NCBI GenBank assembly: GCA_019423635.1
Contig: JAHZBA010000016.1
Location: 1 to 57,046 of the forward strand
Source: Clostridiales bacterium
GTDB taxonomy: Bacteria > Bacillota > Clostridia > Oscillospirales > Oscillospiraceae
Direction: 5' to 3'
DNA length: 57,046 nucleotides
Positions 32,366 through 39,846 of the stretch are shown here, in pieces. The notes below the pieces were generated by a model. That model was not told the origin of the DNA. It saw only the letters and a list, made by a program, of their open reading frames with translations, and ran no database searches. The translations under genes were made by a program, and so were the position numbers. The first letter of the stretch is position 1; each line of letters opens with the position of its first letter.

Positions 32366-33538
32366 CTATGGCTTTCGCCTCTCCACATACTCCTTGATCC
32401 GCCTGACGCCCTCCAGAATGTTCTCGTCGGAATTGGCAAAGCAGATCCGGAGGTAGCCCTCGCCCATCTCGCCGAAGGCGGTGCCCGCGATGGTCATGAC
32501 GCCGGCGTGGATCAGCAGCTCCTTGGACAGCTCCCAAGAGGACACGCCGAAGTCCTTGATGTTGATAAAGGTGCAGAAGGAACCCTCGGTCTTGAAGGGC
32601 TTCATACCGGGAATCTCACAGAGGCCGTTGTACAGCAGGTCCCTTCTGCGCTGGTACTGGAGGCGCATGTCCTCCACGCAGTCCTGGGGCCCGTTGATGG
32701 CGTCGGCGCCGGCCTGCATGGTGAAGATGGGCAGGCAGGAGGCCACAGCCTGCTGCATTTTGAACATGTGCCGCATGAGGTCCTTGTCCGAGCCCACAAT
32801 GTATCCCAGCCGCCAGCCGGTCATGGCATAGGTCTTGGAGAGGCTGTTGATCACCAGCACCTTGTCCCGGATGGAGGGAATCTGCGCCAGGCTGAAGTGC
32901 TCCCGCCCGTCGAAGATGATCTTCTCATACACCTCGTCGGAGAGCACCATGACATTGTGGCGCTCAATCACCCGGGCCAGCGCCTCGCCGTCGGCCCGGT
33001 CCAGCACCGCGCCCAGGGGATTGCTGGGGTAGGTGATGACAATGGCCTTGGTTCTGGGAGTGATGGCCCGCTCCAGATCCTCCGGCTGGAGGCGGAAGCC
33101 GTGCTCCTCGTACAGCGGAACCCGCACCGGCACGCCGCCCAGGGTCAGCACCTGGCCCAGGTAGCAGGTGTAGGCGGGGTCCGGAATGATGACCTCGTCG
33201 CCGGGGTTCAAAATGGTCATCAGAGCCATCAGTACGGCTTCCACGCCGCCGATGGTGATCATCACGTTCTCAGGATCATGGGGCACGCCGAACTGCCTGG
33301 TATACTTATTGGCCACCGCCTCCCGCATGGCCATCAGGCCCGGCTCGGTGCCGTACTTCGTGCGGCCCTCCCGCAATGCCCGAATGCAGCTCTCCTTAAT
33401 GTGCTCCGGTGTCTCGAAATTGGGTTCTCCGTTGCAGAGGTTGATGGCGCCGGGGTAATCTACCGCCAGATCAAACATTGCCCGAATTCCGGAGACGGGG
33501 TAGTTCGCCGCCAGATTCGACAGAAATTGGTTGCCCAT
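32366..33538 (-). CDS. Class I/II pyridoxal-phosphate aminotransferase
   Basis: A 390-aa aminotransferase with the PLP lysine in SLSKTYAMTGWRLGY, YPSNPLGAV for cofactor binding, and a C-terminal substrate Arg in YLRICFAN. Fold-type I, AspC/AlaA-like. It would make 2-oxoacids for the oxidoreductase encoded downstream. Substrate not readable. It begins 16 bases after the hydrolase stop. Confidence 0.9.
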   Translation of the reverse strand: MGNQFLSNLAANYPVSGIRAMFDLAVDYPGAINLCNGEPNFETPEHIKESCIRALREGRTKYGTEPGLMAMREAVANKYTRQFGVPHDPENVMITIGGVEAVLMALMTILNPGDEVIIPDPAYTCYLGQVLTLGGVPVRVPLYEEHGFRLQPEDLERAITPRTKAIVITYPSNPLGAVLDRADGEALARVIERHNVMVLSDEVYEKIIFDGREHFSLAQIPSIRDKVLVINSLSKTYAMTGWRLGYIVGSDKDLMRHMFKMQQAVASCLPIFTMQAGADAINGPQDCVEDMRLQYQRRRDLLYNGLCEIPGMKPFKTEGSFCTFINIKDFGVSSWELSKELLIHAGVMTIAGTAFGEMGEGYLRICFANSDENILEGVRRIKEYVERRKP

Positions 33539-33554
33539 ATGGCTGCTCCTTTCC

Positions 33555-34403
33555 TTATGAATTGGTGGGATGGGTTTCTTTAAAGCGGGCGGCGGCTTCG
33601 ATTCCAGTCATAAAGCTGACCGCGCCGGTGGAGGCCATGTGCTGAACAAAACGGTCCAGCAGCTTCATTTTGGCCGGACGGCCGATGATCTGCGGGTGGC
33701 AGGTCAGCACAAAGCAGATGTCGGAGTCTCCGGTCTCCCGGACCTCCTCCTGGAATTCCTCCAGAAGGGCGTCGAACTCCTCCTGCCAGTACTCGCTCAC
33801 CGCGCTGAGGGGCTGCATACACTTGCCGGGTGTCCGCACGCTGTAGAGCCAGAAGGCCGCATCGTCCAGTACCCAGTGGATGGGCAGCTCCACCAGGGAG
33901 GACTGCTTTCCGTTGATGGTCAGATAGCGGATACGCTCCGTGTCCATCATGTTGCTGGAGTATTCGATCTCCGGCAGCTTTTCCTCCAGGATCTCAATGC
34001 TGTAAGGGCTGAACTCCCAGGCCGGAGAGCGGTAGCCCCGGGGACGGCGGCCGGTGACCTTCTCCATGATGTCGCTGCAGTCCAGGTACTCCTGTTCCTC
34101 CTGTTCGCGGCCGGTCATGTTGTCCGGATAGGTATGGCTCCAGCCGTGGTTTCCCAGCTCGTGACCCTCTGCAATCAGCTGGCGGGCCATATCCGGATAC
34201 TGATTCACCGTGAAGCCGGGAATGAAAAAGGTGGCGTGGACCCCATATTTTTTCAGCATCTTCAGAATACGGGGCACACCTGTCTCGGGGCCATATCTGC
34301 CTTGAGACAGGATGACCGGACGTCTGGCATTCTCCGGGTCACGGCAGCGCCACAGACACTCTCCGTCCACATCGAAGGTCAATAACACAGGCATCTTTTT
34401 CAT
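33555..34403 (-). CDS. NodB-fold hydrolase (polysaccharide deacetylase family, PuuE/imidase-like)
   Basis: A 282-aa protein without a signal peptide. LLTFDVDGE supplies the metal-site Asp and GNHGWSH the His pair; GYRSPAWEFSPYSIEIL resembles the allantoinase/cyclic-imide branch rather than peptidoglycan deacetylases. The likely reaction is hydrolysis of a C-N bond in a small cytoplasmic substrate. It is the first gene of the operon, so it may release the amino acid or imide used downstream. 34404-34806 contains only the operon leader and the LysR terminator. Confidence 0.75.
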   Translation of the reverse strand: MKKMPVLLTFDVDGECLWRCRDPENARRPVILSQGRYGPETGVPRILKMLKKYGVHATFFIPGFTVNQYPDMARQLIAEGHELGNHGWSHTYPDNMTGREQEEQEYLDCSDIMEKVTGRRPRGYRSPAWEFSPYSIEILEEKLPEIEYSSNMMDTERIRYLTINGKQSSLVELPIHWVLDDAAFWLYSVRTPGKCMQPLSAVSEYWQEEFDALLEEFQEEVRETGDSDICFVLTCHPQIIGRPAKMKLLDRFVQHMASTGAVSFMTGIEAAARFKETHPTNS

Positions 34404-34709
34404 GTAATTCCTCCTTTAACATACCGCCTTATACCAGGGGTTCGTTTCAAACCAGGGAGAACCCAATCCAAGGGCCGCTGAGCGAAACTATACATAGTGC
34501 ACAAATTTGATCCGCCCTCATGGGATCTACCATATCATAATATCCAGAATCTTTGTAATTCCGCTTTTTTATTGCGGTTAAAAACTCCGGTTATAACTCC
34601 GGGGTTCCCGCGCTGTTCAGATCCGGTCAAATGCCTGGCTTTCCGGCAGCCATTTGCCGGGATTGTGAGACAGCGCTGAAAATACCTCTGCTGCAGGTGT
34701 GGGGTGGTC

Positions 34710-34746
34710 AAAAAGGGAAGAGCGGCTTCTGTGAAGCCGCTCTTCC
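34710..34746 (-). terminator. Terminator of the LysR gene
   Basis: A perfect 14-bp stem with a 3-base loop (34716-34746), followed on the minus strand by CCCTTTTT. About 60 bases behind the LysR stop. Confidence 0.9.
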
Positions 34747-34806
34747 GGGTTCGTTTTATTTTTTTGAGCAGGGGTGGTTTCAGAAGGGACGCCGCAGGCC
34801 TGTTCC

Positions 34807-35748
34807 TCAAAAGGACAGCGGTTCCTCCTTCTCCTGAATCATGGTTTGCAGAATATGGATGAACCGTGCTGCGCTGGGACTGGGCGGGGCGGATTTCAGC
34901 CGCACGCAGTAGAGGTTCCAGGCAGAGCTGTCTCCGCAGATGGGGATTGTCACCAGATCCGGGTGGAATTCTGTGATATAGTGGGCGGTGATCCCCAGAA
35001 AAACCGCGTCCGTTCGGGACAGCACATCGTACAGGGTACAGCGGTTGTTGGTGTAAATATTCTGATCGAACCGCTCGTAGCCGTCGAAGGGCTGGGTCGA
35101 GTCATAGTTGCAATACTCCGTCATCCGGCTGGTGGTGCGGACCTGGGGATACGTGTAGAGGTCCTCCATGGAAAAGGTCTCCTTCCGGGCCAGCGGGTGG
35201 CTCTTCCGGAATGTGACGCAGGAATAGGCCTGAAACAGGAGGATATGCTCCATGTTTCTGGCTTCCAGCCGTTTCTTCCAGGCATTGTCCTCGGCGTTTT
35301 TTACATGGATGAAGCCAAGATCGGCCTTTCGTCCAAACACGTCCTGCACCACATCTGCGTTTCCGCTTTCGTTGATATGGAGGGAGAACTGCGGCCGTCT
35401 GCGCAGCTCCTGCTCATAAAAGCGGATTACAGCTGCCGACATGAAGGAATAGCGTCCGCTGGAGATCCGCAGTACCAGAGGGGTTTCTTTAGGCGCCTCG
35501 GGACTCTCTCCGCGGATTTCATTCCACTGGCTGACAATCTGCCGGGCGGCCGTGATGAATTTCTTCCCCTCCAGAGTGCTGGTGATTCCCTTGGAGCTTC
35601 TGGCGAACACCGGGAAGCCCAGTTCGGCTTCCAGTTCCCGGATGGCGGAGCTGACAGCTGGCTGAGAGACGAACAGTACCTGTGCCGCCTTGTTGATTGA
35701 TCCACAACGGTCTACTTCCAAAACGTACTCTAATTGTCGGAAATTCAT
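34807..35748 (-). CDS. LysR-type transcriptional regulator
   Basis: A 313-aa regulator. The N-terminal winged helix-turn-helix (MNFRQLEYVLEV, INKAAQVLFVSQPAVSSAI) is followed by a periplasmic-binding-protein-like ligand domain. Start chosen at MNFRQL behind GGGAGGAAG; 23 further in-frame codons upstream run back to the promoter. Same strand and just upstream of the amino-acid operon, so control of that operon is the natural guess. It ends at its own terminator. Confidence 0.9.
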   Translation of the reverse strand: MNFRQLEYVLEVDRCGSINKAAQVLFVSQPAVSSAIRELEAELGFPVFARSSKGITSTLEGKKFITAARQIVSQWNEIRGESPEAPKETPLVLRISSGRYSFMSAAVIRFYEQELRRRPQFSLHINESGNADVVQDVFGRKADLGFIHVKNAEDNAWKKRLEARNMEHILLFQAYSCVTFRKSHPLARKETFSMEDLYTYPQVRTTSRMTEYCNYDSTQPFDGYERFDQNIYTNNRCTLYDVLSRTDAVFLGITAHYITEFHPDLVTIPICGDSSAWNLYCVRLKSAPPSPSAARFIHILQTMIQEKEEPLSF

Positions 35749-35788
35749 AGGCTTCCTCCCATTCTGCGCAGTCATCTGTTGTCTCCCT

Positions 35789-35817
35789 ATTTTAACAGGT
35801 TGATTTCGTTTCGACAA
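35789..35817 (-). promoter_or_regulatory. Promoter of the LysR gene
   Basis: On the minus strand TTGTCG and TAAAAT are 17 bases apart, ending about 40 bases upstream of the start at 35748. Confidence 0.6.
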
Positions 35818-36046
35818 TAGATGAAATGGGAGGAGGTAAATTTTGGCCTATCGGCTCTTTTAAAACGGCGGCACCCCCCAGGACAGGGTGCCGGTGAGCC
35901 GGAAGACGGACGGAATGGGCACCGCAGACAGCGAGACCTCCGGCATTTCCACATACGGGCAGCAGGGGAAGCCCCTGGAACGGAACGACAGTGCAGGTGC
36001 GGTCCCTGCGATTTTCGCTGTGGGAGAAGAAATCTCAGGAAAGGGC

Positions 36047-36075
36047 TTGCAACTTGTGCGGGGATGTGGCATAAT
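36047..36075 (+). promoter_or_regulatory. Promoter of the tRNA-Ser gene
   Basis: TTGCAA and CATAAT are 17 bases apart. Transcription would begin about 75 bases before the tRNA. In 35818-36046 only short unrecognised ORFs exist on both strands and none is supported. Confidence 0.55.
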
Positions 36076-36156
36076 CGATAAAAAGATTTTCGCGGATCTG
36101 TTTGGCAGACCCTGAAGAGGGGGAGACGGTCCGGGGAGATCGTTCTATATGGATGT

Positions 36157-36247
36157 GGAGATGTACCCAAGTGGCTGAAGGGTCCGGATTCGAAATCCGG
36201 TAGGCGCCGCAAGGCGTGCGGGGGTTCAAATCCCTCCATCTCCGCCA
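36157..36247 (+). tRNA. tRNA-Ser (anticodon CGA), CCA encoded
   Basis: The acceptor stem GGAGATG pairs with CATCTCC. The anticodon stem CCGGA/TCCGG holds the loop TTCGAAA (anticodon CGA), there is a long type-II variable arm, and a T-arm with TTCAAAT. Discriminator G and CCA are encoded at 36244-36247. It reads UCG serine codons. Confidence 0.95.
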
Positions 36248-36313
36248 GCTCAGAAATTCCCACCACCGTTCCGTTTCCGCCTTGCGGCGAAAACTGCACT
36301 CTGGTAGGAATTT
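36245..36313 (+). repeat. Hairpin direct repeat abutting the tRNA, copy 1
   Basis: The first 35 bases (36245-36279, beginning with the CCA of the tRNA) are identical to 36565-36599. The unit folds on itself: AAATTCCCACCA at the left pairs with the matching right end, with an inner stem. Confidence 0.8.
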
Positions 36314-36403
36314 CTTCGCCTTTCCGCCTGCAAACGCTTCGCTGGTTTGCGGGCGGAGGAGGACGGGGGATACGAAATATATTAAAAGTGGGCACCCACA
36401 CCA

Positions 36404-36443
36404 CGTCGGAGCAAGCTACATATCGCTTGCTCCGACTTTTTTT
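36404..36443 (+). terminator. Terminator behind tRNA-Ser
   Basis: A stem of about 12 bp (GTCGGAGCAAGC with its complement) around a 7-base loop is followed by a T-run. Confidence 0.85.
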
Positions 36444-36564
36444 CAAAAGTCAGAGCGCGCTCATTCCGCTTCTCCTCCTTTCCAAATCGAACCTGCTGCG
36501 CTGGGCTTCGATTTGGTTTTGGGTGCAAACCTGCAAGCTGAAACATCTAAATTGAGCACCTACT

Positions 36565-36633
36565 CCAGCTCAGAAATTCCCACCACCGTTCCGTTTCCGG
36601 CTTCGCCGAAAACTGTACTCTGGTGGGAATTTT
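36565..36633 (+). repeat. Hairpin direct repeat, copy 2
   Basis: Second copy of the unit at 36245-36313, 320 bases downstream. The arms and the first 35 bases are conserved; the inner loop stem shows paired changes. The whole 36248-37079 stretch has no supportable gene. A further perfect 12-bp hairpin lies at 36808-36836. Confidence 0.8.
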
Positions 36634-37079
36634 GCGTAGCCGTTGGCGGCTTTGTCGCCTTACGGATACGGCATCCCCCTTGCGGGGACTTTGCTTTCCG
36701 CCTCGACTCGCTTCGCCGGACTCGCGACGGAGAAGGGGGCGGGGGATGCGGGCGTTTTTCGGAGGAATTGGTTTTGGCCGCATGATACAAAGCAAATACA
36801 AACATGAGATGCCGCAGGCAAAAAGCCTGCGGCATCAGCGGTTTTCCGGGTTTTGACGATCTAATTTTCGCGGGTATCCGGGGCATCAACAAACTTTTTG
36901 AGCGGTTGGCAGAGACGGCACTCCTGGGATACTCCACCTAAAAGGGACACAGAATTTCAGACGCCATTTGGAGGCGCCGGTCCCAAACGTCAGCCTGACG
37001 GCCGCATCAGCCATCCGGCTGCCGCGTTTTACGGCGGGCAAAAAAGCACTCCGGATTGGACGGGGAGCCATTCGCCGTG

Positions 37080-37697
37080 TTACGACAGGCTTGCCTCGGC
37101 CGCCTCAAGGGTCTGATAGCCGTAGGAATGGACCATGGTCTCCTGGATCATGGCGGCGAGAGACCTTCCCTGTGCCTTCAGCTCCTTCAGGTAGGCGGCG
37201 TAGAGCTCCAAAAGTTCGGTCGGGTAGGTTGCAAGCTCGCCCCGCTCGTAGGTTTCCTGGGAGGTACAGCCTGTGCTGTCGCCATCCGCGGTAATGGGCC
37301 TCCCGGCACCGGAAAGCTTGGGGTACTGCCTCGCAAACTCCTCTCGCCACACAAGCATCGTTTCTGCAATTTCGTTGATCAGACGGTAGTTTTCTTCCGG
37401 CACACAGGGCAGATATTTTGCGACGTATGCACGATAGTAGTACGGATCGGTATACTCCATCATGCGGCCGTATTTTTCCGTCATCAGGTTTCTGCCATTT
37501 TCCTGACAGGAGGCGGCATACGCGTGATAGCAGCGCAGCATTTCATCGGTCCAGTTTTCATACTGGCTGCGGCGCATGATATAAAACGTCTCATAATCGT
37601 CCTGACAGCCGGCCCTTCCGCCGATATTGTTTACATTCTGAAACATATCCCACTCTAAACCGATGATGTTTTCGATCAGCTTGCCGTCCTTTTCCAT
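37080..37697 (-). CDS. DUF4125 family protein
   Basis: A 205-aa soluble protein that I place in DUF4125 from IGLEWDMFQNVNNIGGRAGCQDD and the WTDEMLRCYHAYAASCQENGRNLM stretch. No catalytic motif is evident. It follows a DUF4037 nucleotidyltransferase-like gene by 17 bases and a TPR gene, an arrangement that suggests one functional unit. Function unknown. Confidence 0.7.
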   Translation of the reverse strand: MEKDGKLIENIIGLEWDMFQNVNNIGGRAGCQDDYETFYIMRRSQYENWTDEMLRCYHAYAASCQENGRNLMTEKYGRMMEYTDPYYYRAYVAKYLPCVPEENYRLINEIAETMLVWREEFARQYPKLSGAGRPITADGDSTGCTSQETYERGELATYPTELLELYAAYLKELKAQGRSLAAMIQETMVHSYGYQTLEAAEASLS

Positions 37698-37714
37698 GGT
37701 GTTCCCTCCCGAGT

Positions 37715-38674
37715 TTAGTTTTGACAGTCTGCCGCAGGGGGCATCGCGCGGAGCTGCGGGTCTCTGATCCCCTCCATGATCTCAGGGATGTGGCTTTGCA
37801 GGAAGTGATCCTGCGTCTGGGATAGTGCCTGGGCCCGCAGTTCCTTCGCCACGGCAATGCAGATTTCCTCTGTCAGCTGAAATGCCTCCTCATGGAGTGC
37901 CGCAGTGTCTTGTTCTCCGATGAGGGCGGGAACCCGAACCAGGGAAGAGAGCAGCGGCGCGATCTCCTCCCCCAGCTTCGGCAGGGTTCGCATACTGGTA
38001 AAGCCCCACTTGTAAAAGGGAGTATAGCGCCTGTTCAAAAGATGCACCATGGAGATGGCGGCCTCCGCAAATCGGGCGAACGCAAGGCCTGCGGCCACCC
38101 TGTCCTCCCGTTTGATCAGACGGAGCAGGTTGTATTGCCCGGCCTGCGCCATGATGACGGCGCGGGCGGCGATCTTTTTGCGGCGCACATCCTCCGGGTA
38201 AAATGCGAGCAGCTTTTCCCTGGTCATGGAAAAGGCTGTGTTTTGATTGTGGAAGAGACGGCCGTTTGTGGCGCTGGCAAGCTGTGCCTCCGGAGTGATG
38301 AACCAGTCCATATGGTCCCGGGGGCCTTCAGCGCTTCCTGTAAAGCGGCGGTAAAAGGCTCCGGCGGTCATCACGCCCAGCCGTTCCCCGGCGAGGATGT
38401 TTTCCCGCGAAAACCCGCAAAAGCTGTCAGGCAGGGCGTTGTAGGCGCTTTGCAGTGCGCCGCCGTAGCGGGAGAAGTCCTCATCGCTGAGCCAGATGCA
38501 AAAGCCCGGCGCAAAGTCGTGGTCCTGGGAAATCGGGTCGTCAAACCCAAAGCACTGAGAGCCTTCCCCGCAGAGTCCGACGGATACCCGCATGAACAGA
38601 GCCGGATCAATCCGCTCAATCATTTCGCGCCCGTAGGCCTCGTAATATTTTTGAGAGAGTTCCAGTCCTTTCAT
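37715..38674 (-). CDS. DUF4037 nucleotidyltransferase-like protein
   Basis: A 319-aa protein. CGEGSQCFGFDDPISQDHDF resembles the GS...D.S.DHD metal site of the DNA polymerase-beta/MNT nucleotidyltransferase fold. The rest is helical. DUF4037 members have no settled function; nucleotidyl transfer to a protein or small molecule is possible. Its start overlaps the TPR gene stop by four bases, so translation is coupled. Confidence 0.75.
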   Translation of the reverse strand: MKGLELSQKYYEAYGREMIERIDPALFMRVSVGLCGEGSQCFGFDDPISQDHDFAPGFCIWLSDEDFSRYGGALQSAYNALPDSFCGFSRENILAGERLGVMTAGAFYRRFTGSAEGPRDHMDWFITPEAQLASATNGRLFHNQNTAFSMTREKLLAFYPEDVRRKKIAARAVIMAQAGQYNLLRLIKREDRVAAGLAFARFAEAAISMVHLLNRRYTPFYKWGFTSMRTLPKLGEEIAPLLSSLVRVPALIGEQDTAALHEEAFQLTEEICIAVAKELRAQALSQTQDHFLQSHIPEIMEGIRDPQLRAMPPAADCQN

Positions 38675-39534
38675 GCTTTGATCCCTCTGTAAATCAGATT
38701 CGCTTGGTCCGCAAATGTCTTGGCAAGGTCCGCCTCGCCCAGCTTTTCGTAACAGCGGGCGGTGTTGTCGCAGAGAACCGCATAGCTCATATTCTTTTCG
38801 CCGAACACCTGCCGAATCAGCTCCATTGCCTCCTGGAACCGCGCAATGGCCGTTGTGTAGTCCCCCTTCAAATAGTGGATCTTCCCCAAAACATTGATTG
38901 CGGCAGCATAGTGCGAGTCATGGCCGACACCGGCCTTTTCAAAGCCGGCAAGGGCCAGCGAGACTTTTTCCTCCGCATCGGCCAGCCGGTTTGCGGCGAG
39001 GCAGAGCTGCGCCCAGTTCGTGTAGGTGATCGCGGCTTCCAATTCGGTCCCCGTCAGCTCTTCCAGAACAGAGAGCGCCAGCTGCAAATGCTTCTCGGCG
39101 TTTTGGAAATCTGCGGCGTCCTGGTACAGAGCGCTGATGTTATTATGTAAGGTCGCAATGCGGTAATCCGCAGTCAGCCCTGCCTCCGTGAAGATTTCCG
39201 CGGCTCTGTGGAACAGGGAGAGCGCTTTTTCCCGTTCGCCGGCCTGCGTGCAGGTGGTGGCGTAATTCATCATGGTCGTGGCGTGATGCTCGCTGCCGGA
39301 AAGACCCAGCTGCTCCAGATAGGCAAGGGCCTTTTCGTAAAGCGCGAAGCCCTCCTTGTATCGGGAGAGTGTGCGGCAGTAACCTCCGTACTCGTTGCAG
39401 ATGGCAATGGCGGAACCGAGGTCGCCGCTGTGTTCCGCATCTTCCAGACTTTCTCTCATGTAGATTTCAGCTTGCTGTATTTCGTTGTTTGCAAAGAAAG
39501 CGTCCAGTTTTGTGAAAAACTGATGGATCTCCAT
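38671..39534 (-). CDS. Tetratricopeptide-repeat protein
   Basis: A 287-aa protein made almost entirely of TPR-like helix pairs of 34-42 residues (for example ATTMMNYATTCTQAGEREKAL and LGKIHYLKGDYTTAIARFQEA). No enzyme domain or signal peptide. Probably the scaffold or sensor partner of the two genes behind it. Promoter at 39627-39655. Confidence 0.85.
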   Translation of the reverse strand: MEIHQFFTKLDAFFANNEIQQAEIYMRESLEDAEHSGDLGSAIAICNEYGGYCRTLSRYKEGFALYEKALAYLEQLGLSGSEHHATTMMNYATTCTQAGEREKALSLFHRAAEIFTEAGLTADYRIATLHNNISALYQDAADFQNAEKHLQLALSVLEELTGTELEAAITYTNWAQLCLAANRLADAEEKVSLALAGFEKAGVGHDSHYAAAINVLGKIHYLKGDYTTAIARFQEAMELIRQVFGEKNMSYAVLCDNTARCYEKLGEADLAKTFADQANLIYRGIKA

Positions 39535-39626
39535 AAAAGGCTCCTCTCCGCTGCGGACACTCCCGTTTTCACCAGGGTATCATACAGTCCCTGGATGCCG
39601 GAAGCTGCACCGCTGTTAATTTTTTC

Positions 39627-39655
39627 AGTATAGCATATTTTTTCCCCGTTGTCGA
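39627..39655 (-). promoter_or_regulatory. Promoter of the TPR/DUF4037/DUF4125 operon
   Basis: On the minus strand TCGACA and TATACT are 17 bases apart, about 90 bases before the TPR start. Confidence 0.65.
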
Positions 39656-39777
39656 GAGCGGGACCCGGGCGGGGCGCGCCCGTCTCAAAAAACCAGAGCC
39701 CTCCCATTTTGCAGAGCGCGACGGGGCGATCCATACCATCTGTGCCGTCCAGGACATTTCAAAATGTGAAAACATAG

Positions 39778-39806
39778 TTGCCGTTTTCCCTGTAATCTGG
39801 TAAAAT
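39778..39806 (+). promoter_or_regulatory. Promoter of the C11 protease gene
   Basis: TTGCCG and TAAAAT are 17 bases apart, about 40 bases before the ATG at 39847. Confidence 0.65.
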
Positions 39807-39846
39807 GAACACACAAATTATACAGTATAAGGGGAGATATGATCCA

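Noticed and set aside
35821..36112. Short overlapping ORFs on both strands before tRNA-Ser
   Set aside because: No SD that fits a sensible start, no recognisable motif, and the tRNA promoter lies inside them.
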